A stretch of DNA of 64,000 bases. It comes from Saccharomycopsis malanga. Its lineage: Eukaryota; Ascomycota; Saccharomycetes; Ascoideales; Saccharomycopsidaceae. Made by a program: the position numbers and the translations under genes. The notes under the pieces are model-generated. The model was not told the origin of the DNA. It saw nothing but the letters and a program-made list of their open reading frames with translations, and did no database searches. Each line of letters opens with the position of its first letter. Positions within the stretch are counted from its first letter, which is position 1. Of this stretch, positions 40,019 through 48,583 are shown one piece after another. The stretch covers positions 310,001 through 374,000 of the forward strand of contig CP025322.1 of assembly GCA_004014935.1 (NCBI GenBank). The letters are read 5' to 3'.

Positions 40019-41551
40019 ATGGTGTACCGTCTGTTAATGTTTCTGGTTCGGCCTACCATAAGTGTTCGTTGGGGATTACATGTTTCTGGTTGTTTTAGAG
40101 AAAGCTTTCGAAAAGCTTTTTTGCACTCATCTATAATACAATCGGCTAGACCCAAGCTACGGCCTGCTTCTTCAATAGGATTGAAACCTTTTGCACAGAA
40201 TGATAATTGTGTCAGTTGCACTACAGTGAATATTCATGGGGATATAGTATCGATGTCGAAATCGTATCCCAAGATGGAGTTTCTTAGGAAATTGGACTTG
40301 TATCCTAGAGATTTGCGCAAGATTGATAACTCATCTATTGATATCGTCCCCGTCATTGCTGTACGTAAGAATTGCATTCTTGTAAACTTGCTACACATCA
40401 AGTCCATCATAATGAAGGACTCAATAATGATCTTCGATACATCAGACGCTTCTTCCGTGAGAAAATTGGGCCTTTTCATATACGATTTTCAAGACAAGCT
40501 AAAAACTAATAGTAATCAAAACACATCTTTTGAGTTCAAGGCTCTTGAAACTATTTTGATCAATGTTATGAGTATATTGGAGAATGATTTGAACCATCAT
40601 ATTAAAATTTGTTCTAGTATTTTGACAGAATTGGAAAACCAGATTGATCGTTCTAAACTTCGGGATTTGCTTATTCATTCGAAAGCTTTGAAAACATATT
40701 GTCAAAAAGCATTGTTGATACGTAATGTTCTCGATGAGCTTCTAGAAACTGATGAGGATTTAAGAGGAATGTATTTGACATCTGCTTTCGATAATGCTAA
40801 TAGCGGCCATCAAGCCAAAAAGCTCGACGATTTGGCTAAAAATGGGCTTGCTGCTACTGAAGAAGATGAATTCAATTTTAGCGAAGTAGAATTTTTACTT
40901 GAAAATTATTATAACCAATGTGATGAATTTGTCCAACAAGCAAGTTCTTTAATTTCCGATATCAAATCTACCGAGGAAATCGTCAACATCATTTTGGATT
41001 CCAATAGAAATTCTCTAATGTTATACGATTTGAAAATAACAATATATACACTTGGATTTACCGTAGCCACCACGTTACCAGCTTTCTATGGAATGAACTT
41101 GAAAAATTTCATTGAAGATTCTAGTATTGGTTTTGGGTTGATTGTCGGCGCGTCAATACTATCAGCAATTGGCATAACCTTTATCAACTTCCAAAAGCTT
41201 AGATCTGTACAGAATTTGACCATGACTTTGGGCAATGATAGAAATGTGGATCGTTTTATCCATAAAGAAATAAGCGCTGGTTCACAAGCAGATGCTACTA
41301 CTGGCTACCAAGCTTTCAATTATAAACGACAATCTTCAAACAAAGAATCTAATGCCTCTATTCCTAGTTACCACTCTAGGTTGAACTGGTGGCTCAACCA
41401 TCATAAATACAAACCATTGCATCTGCAGCTACATAGACTTCGCAGATTCCGCTTACCTTTCACTAAATATACCAATTCAAAGTGCCATAGGTTGGACCCA
41501 AAACAAAAGGCCATGGCGTGGAAGTGGCTTGTTGATGAACAGCGCAAGTAG
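40019..41551 (+). CDS. MRS2/MFM1-type mitochondrial inner-membrane Mg2+ channel
   Basis: 510 residues. The N-terminus (MVYRLLMFLVRPTISVRWG) is basic and amphipathic, as in a mitochondrial presequence. The matrix domain includes MEFLRKLDLYPRDLRKID and IDIVPVIAVRKNCILVNLLHI, then long helices with VEFLLENYYNQCDE. Two membrane segments follow near residues 340-400: TLGFTVATTLPAFYGMNLKN, with the selectivity motif YGMN (about 356-359), and FGLIVGASILSAIGITFINF. The C-terminus is basic. CorA/Mrs2 proteins form pentamers that carry Mg2+ into the matrix. Mrs2 and its paralogue Mfm1 (Lpe10) differ subtly and I cannot choose between them. The protein is somewhat longer than S. cerevisiae Mrs2 (470). 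Confidence 0.92.
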   Translation: MVYRLLMFLVRPTISVRWGLHVSGCFRESFRKAFLHSSIIQSARPKLRPASSIGLKPFAQNDNCVSCTTVNIHGDIVSMSKSYPKMEFLRKLDLYPRDLRKIDNSSIDIVPVIAVRKNCILVNLLHIKSIIMKDSIMIFDTSDASSVRKLGLFIYDFQDKLKTNSNQNTSFEFKALETILINVMSILENDLNHHIKICSSILTELENQIDRSKLRDLLIHSKALKTYCQKALLIRNVLDELLETDEDLRGMYLTSAFDNANSGHQAKKLDDLAKNGLAATEEDEFNFSEVEFLLENYYNQCDEFVQQASSLISDIKSTEEIVNIILDSNRNSLMLYDLKITIYTLGFTVATTLPAFYGMNLKNFIEDSSIGFGLIVGASILSAIGITFINFQKLRSVQNLTMTLGNDRNVDRFIHKEISAGSQADATTGYQAFNYKRQSSNKESNASIPSYHSRLNWWLNHHKYKPLHLQLHRLRRFRLPFTKYTNSKCHRLDPKQKAMAWKWLVDEQRK

Positions 41552-42140
41552 GGAGTTGTACATGCATATTAGAAGAATGTATTATAGCATCAATGAATAA
41601 CGAGTATAGTGAACGTTTTCTGTAGTATCATATTTGGGTGTGCACTGAGGTGAGACATACAAATGTGTTCTAATTAACCTTACCGTAGCTTTCTGCAAAG
41701 ACTCAAGTGTAACCTATCATACGCGAGATAACTAAACATTGGCATCGAATAGGCTCAAATTAGACAATTTTAAAACTAGAATAGCTAACTGTCTGGTTAA
41801 TACTATGGTTTATGTTTTCAGCAGCCTTTGGTAATGGCTCTTCTTGTAAAAATTTTTAACAGTATAACAAACTGTTATGTGTGGTGTCTCAGATACCTGT
41901 ATATATTGATAGAAACAAAGTAAGATTAAACAAGTTTTGGCTCACATTTGCCACAATAACACTCAAAAGATAAAATACACATTATTAAAGAATTGCAATA
42001 TACCAACGCCCAACGTGCCATGAGGTACTTTGCATCTATGCTTAGCAAAGCTGTTACTTACACTTCAAAAAAATAATAATAAAAATGTTACGTAGAATTG
42101 TATAAAACGAGACAAAATATATAATCACCTATGGTGCGAT
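41552..42140. other. Convergent intergenic region before VMA4
   Basis: 589 bp of AT-rich 3' flanks. Nothing recognised. Confidence 0.5.
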
Positions 42141-42980
42141 TTACTCAAAGAATCGTCTAGTTTGGGATGGGCCAAAAAGTTCCAATCTGATTGAAGGCAA
42201 TGCAGTTTCCGCCAACAAGTGCAATCTTTCTTCCAAAGTATTATTGACTTCAATTTTACCGGACTCATTGACAACCACAACACCACCAACCAAACTGTCA
42301 TCCAAATAGTCTGACTTGTTAATAGAAATTTCTACAGGGAATTTGGCAGTCTTCTCGAAAGTCTCGGCAATAGATGGTACTATATCTTCAATATCTTTAA
42401 CATCAGCTTCTCTAACCTTCAAAGTGACTTTCTTTTCAAGCAAAGCATAAAGTCCTTCTTCAATCAATTTGGACAAGATTTCCTTGTATACCTTTTTGTC
42501 CTTGACAACTTTCTTTAGCTCAGCTTCAGTCTTGGAGTAAATCTCGTTCAAAATGCTTTCACGCTCAGCCAAGATCTTCAATCTGGTCTTGTTGGCAATT
42601 GTAGATTTGGTAATTTGTTGTGCCAACTCAGACTTCTTGAACTTTTGCTCGTACAACTTGTCAATCGAAGAGGTTTCGGAACGGACTATGTTGGATTTCT
42701 CAATTTCATATTCCTCATCAGCCTAAAAGCAGTTAGTAATGGTACGGTTGATGACATATTAACAAGCCATTTTCCTTAAAGGGAGACGAAAACATACCTT
42801 TAATCTTATTTCCTTAGCTTTTTCTTCAGCCTCCTTTTTGATGAAAGCCTCCATCTTACGGAGCTCATTGCTGACCTATATTATGTTAGTATGAGCTTCC
42901 ATTGAAACACTTTTGATGTTAAACGCCCTATTCACTATCAGACATACTTGGTCATCGCTTAACGCATGGCTTGCTGGCAT
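42141..42980 (-). CDS. VMA4: VMA4, V-ATPase subunit E (three exons)
   Basis: complement(join(42141..42722, 42798..42875, 42948..42980)), 230 residues against 233 in S. cerevisiae. Exon 1 encodes MPASHALSDDQ. Exon 2 encodes VSNELRKMEAFIKKEAEEKA and KEIRLK. Exon 3 begins ADEEYEIEKSNIVRSET. Both introns (72 and 75 nt) start GTATGT and have TACTAAC 7 nt before the AG. The long N-terminal helix, QQITKSTIANKTRLKIL and the C-terminal LEERLHLLAETALPSIRLEL match subunit E throughout. Subunit E pairs with subunit G to form the peripheral stalks of the vacuolar proton pump, holding the catalytic ring still against the rotor. An unspliced call would lose the first 59 residues. Confidence 0.97.
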
Positions 42981-43641
42981 CTTTGCAAATATAGATTATA
43001 TCCTATCAGGTGATGAATTGTTTATAGTAGACAAAGTTCTTCAAACCAGACCAAAAGAAGATTTTAACAGCAAATAAAACAACTCTTAAACAAAGCGCTT
43101 TACAAGGTTCACAGCTATATATATAATTAATTTTGCTACTAAACTTGAACAATTACCAGCGTTATTCTGCCATTCTTTCATTGGAATTACATCCACCCAA
43201 TCTACGTTTTTCCTAAATAGGTCACATGCCTTTATCTCTTGGTCATCCGTACCGCATAACATTCACACACCACAATGTTTACACCATCACTATGGCTCGT
43301 TAATCAATTTCCGAGATGTGCTGCAGAGCATATGCAGATCTTTCCGGACAGAGCCAATTTTGATTCCATCTTCGCAGAGCACTGATTGCAGTGGCGACTG
43401 TTCTTGTTGGAGGAATTGATGGTGGTAAAAAGACGAGGAAGTTGTCTCTAGCAGTATTGGCACAAAATTTGTTAAATCACAGATTTCGAGGTTTCAACAG
43501 TTAAAAATTGAGGTCTAATTGCCGGTTAAGGTTCATTGAGTCTATGAAGTTGATTGTCTCAAAGAAGCACTCATAATTATCAATTCAAAACTATTTGCAT
43601 ATAATTACATTGAGAGTCCCTATATTGAATCATCTTCTTAT
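42981..43641. promoter_or_regulatory. VMA4/carrier divergent promoter
   Basis: 661 bp. GC content rises at 43180-43420. I see no clear named motif, ORF or repeat. Confidence 0.4.
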
Positions 43642-45048
43642 ATGGCTATTATGGCAGATACCGCGGCTGACAGGCCTGTCATAAAAGGCTCTGGAAACCA
43701 GCAGGGCCAGCAACAGATAACAAATCAAAACTCACAGGTGGTAGGTGCTATCACGGCCAGTATAAGAGCGTTCATGTACCAGATATCATCATTATATCTC
43801 AGAACGCCCATGAAGCTATTCCGCCCCTCGAGGTTTGATTATATGGCCTATACTAGAATTGCGCTTTTTTATGGCGACAAGATAAGTGAGTTGTCAAAGA
43901 ACACCAAGAATCCAAATCCCGTGTTTGATGCTGCTGCAAATAATGCTGTCAAATATAACTTTTTCAAGCATTCGAGTATTGCTTTGTTAGTGCAAGCTGT
44001 TAAGAAACATGGCTGGAAATTCATACCAGATAACATTTTACCACCAATGTTGGCTAACAGTTTTACGGGTCTAGTACTTTATACCTCATATTTAACTACA
44101 TTGAATAGGTTTGCCTCGAATATAGAAGAGTATCTGACACGTCCAAATGCTAACATCATTGAACCTCGGATTTTTGACACATTCAGAGCAGGAATGATTG
44201 CTGGAGCATTTCAGTCGCTCGTGGCTGCTCCGTTAGATGCTATATATACCAGATCATCTACTGCAGAGTTATTAAGTAAAAAACATGAAAACCTATGGAA
44301 ATATGGAATTTACAAGTTACGAAACGTTGGTTTGATTGGTGTATTTGCTGGATACGGTATAAGTTTTGTGAAAGAATCTGTAGGTTTTGCTTTCTATTTT
44401 TCAACTTTTGAAATGATAAAAAACCAAGCATTTAATAATACAGTAAGCTTCATCAACGGATGCAGGAACTTCAAGTACAATTATTTGGGGATGATTTTCA
44501 AAGGCGAACCTACCTATTTGGAAGACTCAAAACGCACTTATAAAGTCATGAAATCGTCATTTATTTTATTAGGAGGAGCTTCAGCAGCTGCTGTCTTACA
44601 AGTCATTCAGTTCCCACTAACGAAAATCCAAAACATTCATTTGTCACGTCTTGAAGCATTAGATTACTATAATTTGAAAGTACCAGAATACAGAACACCA
44701 AAATATAATGCAAGCAGGTATAGACTAATACGAAACGTCGAGGACTCGCCAAAATTTATGCAATCGGCATTGCATAAAATTAACTCCACAGCATTTCTTT
44801 TGAGGTATTGGACACGCAGAGTGTTGAACAATCCATTTCTTAATGTATACTATAAATCTTACATGGAGACATTAGCCACAATAATAACCATCCAACAAAA
44901 GAAGAACTTAACCTGGTGGCAGTGGTCATACAAGGGATTCACAAGAAACGTGTTGACAACAATTCCAGGCACAAGTATTTGCTTGCTAGTGTTTGAAATC
45001 ATGAGAACAAAACTTACTGATAGTGTTGAGCAGGTGGCGTTTCAGTGA
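43642..45048 (+). CDS. Divergent mitochondrial carrier-family protein
   Basis: 468 residues, longer than a standard 300-residue carrier. One clear carrier signature is present: RAGMIAGAFQSLVAAPLDAI followed by YTRSS (about 175-200, the P-x-D-x-x-x-x-R pattern). A degenerate second reads AAAVLQVIQFPLTKIQN (about 315-330). A third repeat end is WWQWSYKGFTRNVLTTIPGT, then SICLLVFEIMR. The canonical charged contacts are incomplete. The N-terminal 60 residues are Gln/Asn-rich, and about 30 inserted residues (YKSYMETLATI region) precede the last repeat. Such modified carriers include non-transporting family members such as Ugo1, but I cannot assign this one. Transport may not occur. MADTAAD at codon 4 is an alternative start. 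Confidence 0.72.
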   Translation: MAIMADTAADRPVIKGSGNQQGQQQITNQNSQVVGAITASIRAFMYQISSLYLRTPMKLFRPSRFDYMAYTRIALFYGDKISELSKNTKNPNPVFDAAANNAVKYNFFKHSSIALLVQAVKKHGWKFIPDNILPPMLANSFTGLVLYTSYLTTLNRFASNIEEYLTRPNANIIEPRIFDTFRAGMIAGAFQSLVAAPLDAIYTRSSTAELLSKKHENLWKYGIYKLRNVGLIGVFAGYGISFVKESVGFAFYFSTFEMIKNQAFNNTVSFINGCRNFKYNYLGMIFKGEPTYLEDSKRTYKVMKSSFILLGGASAAAVLQVIQFPLTKIQNIHLSRLEALDYYNLKVPEYRTPKYNASRYRLIRNVEDSPKFMQSALHKINSTAFLLRYWTRRVLNNPFLNVYYKSYMETLATIITIQQKKNLTWWQWSYKGFTRNVLTTIPGTSICLLVFEIMRTKLTDSVEQVAFQ

Positions 45049-45783
45049 TTTAGCTTAACGTCATCTCTATGTCTTTATATATTAATAGCTCAATGATGAT
45101 AAGTGGTTTCTTGTTAATACTCTCTAATAAATATTCATTTTCCTGATTTATAGATTTTTACTAGCAATTACAAAAGTGCCTCAAGTATAATATGCTCAGA
45201 TTGTAGAAAATAATTAAAATAGGGTGAATGAAAAACAAAGTAATAAATGGCTTTAAAAATTTTAGAATTTACCGCACATTAATATTTAGCAAGTTTAATT
45301 GCTATTTTGCTTAAGGTTAACTATAATTACAAATACGTAGTTTTTTTTATTTTTGATTTCAAAAGTAGTAGTTGAAAATTTGTATTTTAAAGTAATATAA
45401 CATTCTTAAAAAGGCGAATCAACTGTTCTGATAGGAAGTTCCGTTTTGAAAAATTGGTTTTCAAAAAGCTTTCATTAAAGCCTAGTAACATATTTTGATT
45501 CACATGCCATAATGAAATGAGAAACAGAGCACACTCCTCAAGCTATAATTTATTCAACAAACCTCCGGCTCATACTAAGAAAATTTGATTAAAAGACTTC
45601 AATATTCAACTTGACTTAGTTTGTATGCATGATAATGCAAGAATACTCTAGATCCAGTATGTATCATATGCGAGATCTACGCCTGTGCATTTTTCTCTAT
45701 TGCTATTATTATAGTCAAGTTCTGGTTCATGATCGGAAGAAGTTGTTAGACATTTTAAAAGAGGTTTAAACAGCAAGAGTAAA
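45049..45783. other. Intergenic region carrier to PPX1
   Basis: 735 bp, strongly AT-rich, holding the PPX1 promoter. No repeat, RNA or ORF of note. Confidence 0.45.
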
Positions 45784-47127
45784 ATGCCATCGATAAATAC
45801 TTTTCTACATGGAGCTAAGTTGGCATTCAAAGAGTTTCAAGAGCAGGCATTGAAGAACGCATCTGTTCAAAATCCGATAAAATTTGTTATTGGAAACCAG
45901 TCTGGAGATTTGGATTCAATTGTGTCTTCAATTAGTTACTCTTACTATGCACATTTGGTTGAGTCGATGGCTAAAGGTGGTGTACCGAATGAAAACCGGC
46001 TACTTTCTCCAATAATCACTATTCCTGTGCTTAATTTCAAACATGACGAATTAGACTTGAGAAAAGACGTTGTCTACTTATTCAAAACTTTAGACATTCA
46101 GCGTGCCAATTTGGTTTTTATTGATGAATTGGCTAAATTTGAAAACTTACAAGCGGTAAAGAGCCAGGTAGGCTTGGTATTAGTAGATCACAACGTGATT
46201 GAACAGAATATTAGCAAGTATATGTACAATGGACATAATGTTATTGGAATAATCGATCATCATAAAGACGAAGAAATGTACATGAACAGCAACCCCCGGA
46301 TAATTAAGCCAGTAGGATCATGCTCTACATTAGTATCTACCTATTGGCTCAAGAAAATGAATATTCTTCGTTGTGATGGTGTAGATAAGTCCGCAGCCAG
46401 TGAGCTTTCCAAATCATTGTTAGTTAATTTTGATGAGCTAGTAAAATTTGTGGTTAGCCCTTTATTGATAGATACTTCTCAACTTCAGTTCAAAACTACT
46501 CAGGACGACGTGGATATTTTCAAAGTGTACAATGAGTTGATTAGTGGAATGACACTTTTAGACACTGGTAAGTGGTTCAAAAGTTTGAAAGCTGAGAAAC
46601 TGAACATTGAAGGATTGAGTGCCACAGAAATCATTAAAAAAGATTACAAATTGTATACCTTCAAACAGCAGGAACTTGCTGCCAACTTGCTTCATGCTTT
46701 CAATGGTATCAAAAGACAAGATACCAAAGACATGGAAATCAACATTGGTATAGCTTCAATGGTAAAACTCATTGAGTGGTTGAAGGTGAAGAACGGATCT
46801 GAAAAATTGAACCAAGAGATTGACAAGTTTGGATTAGATAGCAAAGTCAACATAGTAATGATTCTCAGTCACGGATCGGATATTCAAAAGGTGTACCATC
46901 GGGAATTATCACTCAAACCGATTCTTGGCGGAGGCGCTAATCAGGATAAGTTTAATAGCGAATTGGCAAAGTTTCTAACGGCCGGACTTTTAAAAACCGA
47001 CTTGGGTTTAGAACTTCAGGGGCTGAGCTCAGAAAATGAACTAGTTTCATTTGAACAGCACAATACCAGTGCTAGCCGAAAACAGGTTGCCCCTTTTGTT
47101 AGAGATGTGATGACAGGTAAGGTGTAA
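45784..47127 (+). CDS. PPX1: PPX1 exopolyphosphatase (DHH family)
   Basis: 447 residues. The DHH phosphoesterase motifs are intact: FVIGNQSGDLDSIVSSIS (about 31-48, the N-x-x-x-DLDS form typical of Ppx1), LVLVDHNVIEQ (about 132-142), GIIDHHKDE (about 154-162) with the DHH metal ligands, and GSCSTLVSTYWL. The C-terminal DHHA2 domain contains LSHGSDIQKVYHRELSLKPI and GGGANQDKFNSELAKFL. Ppx1 cleaves inorganic phosphate from the ends of polyphosphate chains in the cytosol, needing a divalent metal. Size and order match the yeast enzyme (397) with modest insertions. Confidence 0.95.
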   Translation: MPSINTFLHGAKLAFKEFQEQALKNASVQNPIKFVIGNQSGDLDSIVSSISYSYYAHLVESMAKGGVPNENRLLSPIITIPVLNFKHDELDLRKDVVYLFKTLDIQRANLVFIDELAKFENLQAVKSQVGLVLVDHNVIEQNISKYMYNGHNVIGIIDHHKDEEMYMNSNPRIIKPVGSCSTLVSTYWLKKMNILRCDGVDKSAASELSKSLLVNFDELVKFVVSPLLIDTSQLQFKTTQDDVDIFKVYNELISGMTLLDTGKWFKSLKAEKLNIEGLSATEIIKKDYKLYTFKQQELAANLLHAFNGIKRQDTKDMEINIGIASMVKLIEWLKVKNGSEKLNQEIDKFGLDSKVNIVMILSHGSDIQKVYHRELSLKPILGGGANQDKFNSELAKFLTAGLLKTDLGLELQGLSSENELVSFEQHNTSASRKQVAPFVRDVMTGKV

Positions 47128-47676
47128 GCGGCGCCATACAGGATCTTTACAAGGTTCATACATTATGCAGAGAAATTTATAAGAGATGAAGGATGATTCA
47201 TGAATGTTAACAAGGTTTACTTAGTATATCCTGATTACACATTAAGGTTTTGCATTACTATCACAACAATTTATAATATATATGGGAACACTACTGTAAT
47301 CATTATTAAACATTAAGCTTTTCAAAGTTCACGTTCGAGTCAATGCTTTCAAGTATACTTTTTTTTAAATTCATTTATCATTTCTGTATTTGAAGATTTT
47401 TTGTATGTCTGTGCATTTGTTCATCTTTGATAATTGCACAGTACGGCTCGCATCAGTGATACATTACTTTAGCAATTTCACGCAACTGTTATACGCAATT
47501 GTATTGCTCACAACACTTTATTTTATACTTATGTAATTCCCTTCTTATATTTATTAGAAACATCTCTGAATTCAGTTGATATTATAGTTGGCTTATTACG
47601 TTAACCTGGTTCATGGTTATAACTCTTGGTTACCCTCTTCACAGATTCACAGGTGCAAACAATTTTTTTCAGTGAA

Positions 47677-47716
47677 CCGGAAAGTAAAATCCAACGATTC
47701 CGGCCGGAAGCCGGAA
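47677..47716. promoter_or_regulatory. CGG/CCG zinc-cluster site array, drug-response-element-like
   Basis: CCGGAA occurs at 47677-47682, 47704-47709 and 47711-47716, with TTCCGG at 47698-47703. The core TTCCGGCCGGAAGCCGGAA contains a 12-bp palindrome and CGGAAGCCGG (47705-47714), which fits CGG-N4-CGG, the Tac1 drug-response consensus in C. albicans. It lies about 870 bp upstream of the pump ATG. Binding is inferred. Confidence 0.5.
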
Positions 47717-47885
47717 CATATAACTTACCGGGAACCTCATGAGCTTTTTTTTTACAATACATCGGTAAACGACTATCATTAGAATGATAAATATCACAGC
47801 CGCAGTTTGAGGCTTAGGTTTGATGTATACCGCATCCCTGACTTGTATATTAGCTGTAAATGCTCATTGGCTCAGTATACGAGGA

Positions 47886-47913
47886 GTACGAGAGCACACA
47901 CACTCTCTCGTAC
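47886..47913. promoter_or_regulatory. Perfect 9-bp inverted repeat in pump promoter
   Basis: GTACGAGAG (47886-47894) and CTCTCGTAC (47905-47913) flank a 10-nt CA-rich loop, about 670 bp upstream of the pump ATG. No known factor recognised. Confidence 0.35.
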
Positions 47914-48220
47914 CTGTACTTCCCAATGTGGACAACTTCTCCGACAAGGATACTTATTTAAATTAGGAAAAGAATTACGGAACTGTGGGGGTGACCGCAA
48001 ACGCGTTCAGCGGGCCAAGTTTCCTAAATCAGTTACTCGGATAACCAATCTTTTCCAGCTCCGGTTGGTCTTCAGGTTTATTTCTCCCTTATTGTTATGC
48101 ACGGACAAATTCGGGAATAAAGTAGTATAATCCGGCAGCATACCTCCAACAAACCAAGACTTTTTAGAGTACGTTTCATGGAATCTTATTAATACAGGCT
48201 CGGAAGAGAGTGACACTTCT

Positions 48221-48237
48221 AGTTATCGCCGATAACT
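48221..48237. promoter_or_regulatory. Dyad AGTTATCGCCGATAACT
   Basis: Seven-base arms around GCC, followed directly by GCGGCGG, about 350 bp upstream of the pump ATG. The symmetry suggests a dimeric activator site. The factor is unknown. Confidence 0.4.
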
Positions 48238-48484
48238 GCGGCGGTAAAGGGGAAGTTAAAGAAAAGCGGAAAAAAAAAAATTTAGGTTGCGATACATGCA
48301 GGGCTGTTTAGCCTAGTTAAGAAACCATAATACTAATCATAATTAATATATATATAACTGCCGGTAACTCTTTCTGAAAATTTTTTCTGTCTTGCTTTAG
48401 TGTTTCGGTTGTTTGACACCATCACTAATTATTTTATCAATTGATTGTGCAGTACTCTAAAATTGGAGAGGCGGTATTATCTAT

Positions 48485-48492
48485 TATATATA
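48485..48492 (+). promoter_or_regulatory. TATA box (TATATATA)
   Basis: Lies 92 bp upstream of the pump ATG, followed by a C/T-rich stretch, the usual placing for a yeast TATA promoter. Confidence 0.5.
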
Positions 48493-48583
48493 CCCTTCCA
48501 CATCAAGGGATTCGATAGAACGTCATTAATTGAAAAAGTATCAGGAAAGCAGGACAGTTTTCGTTGTTACAAGCATCAAGATC

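Larger units (their letters stand above)
47128..48583. promoter_or_regulatory. 1.46-kb upstream region of the CDR-type pump
   Basis: A long, structured promoter. From 5' to 3' it holds a cluster of CCGGAA half-sites (47677-47716), a 9-bp-arm hairpin (47886-47913), a 17-bp dyad (48221-48237) and a TATA box (48485-48492). ORFs crossing it lack ATG starts. Confidence 0.6.

Noticed and set aside
47807-48130. 107-codon frame in the pump promoter
   Set aside because: No ATG start, and it overlaps clear promoter dyads. A chance frame.
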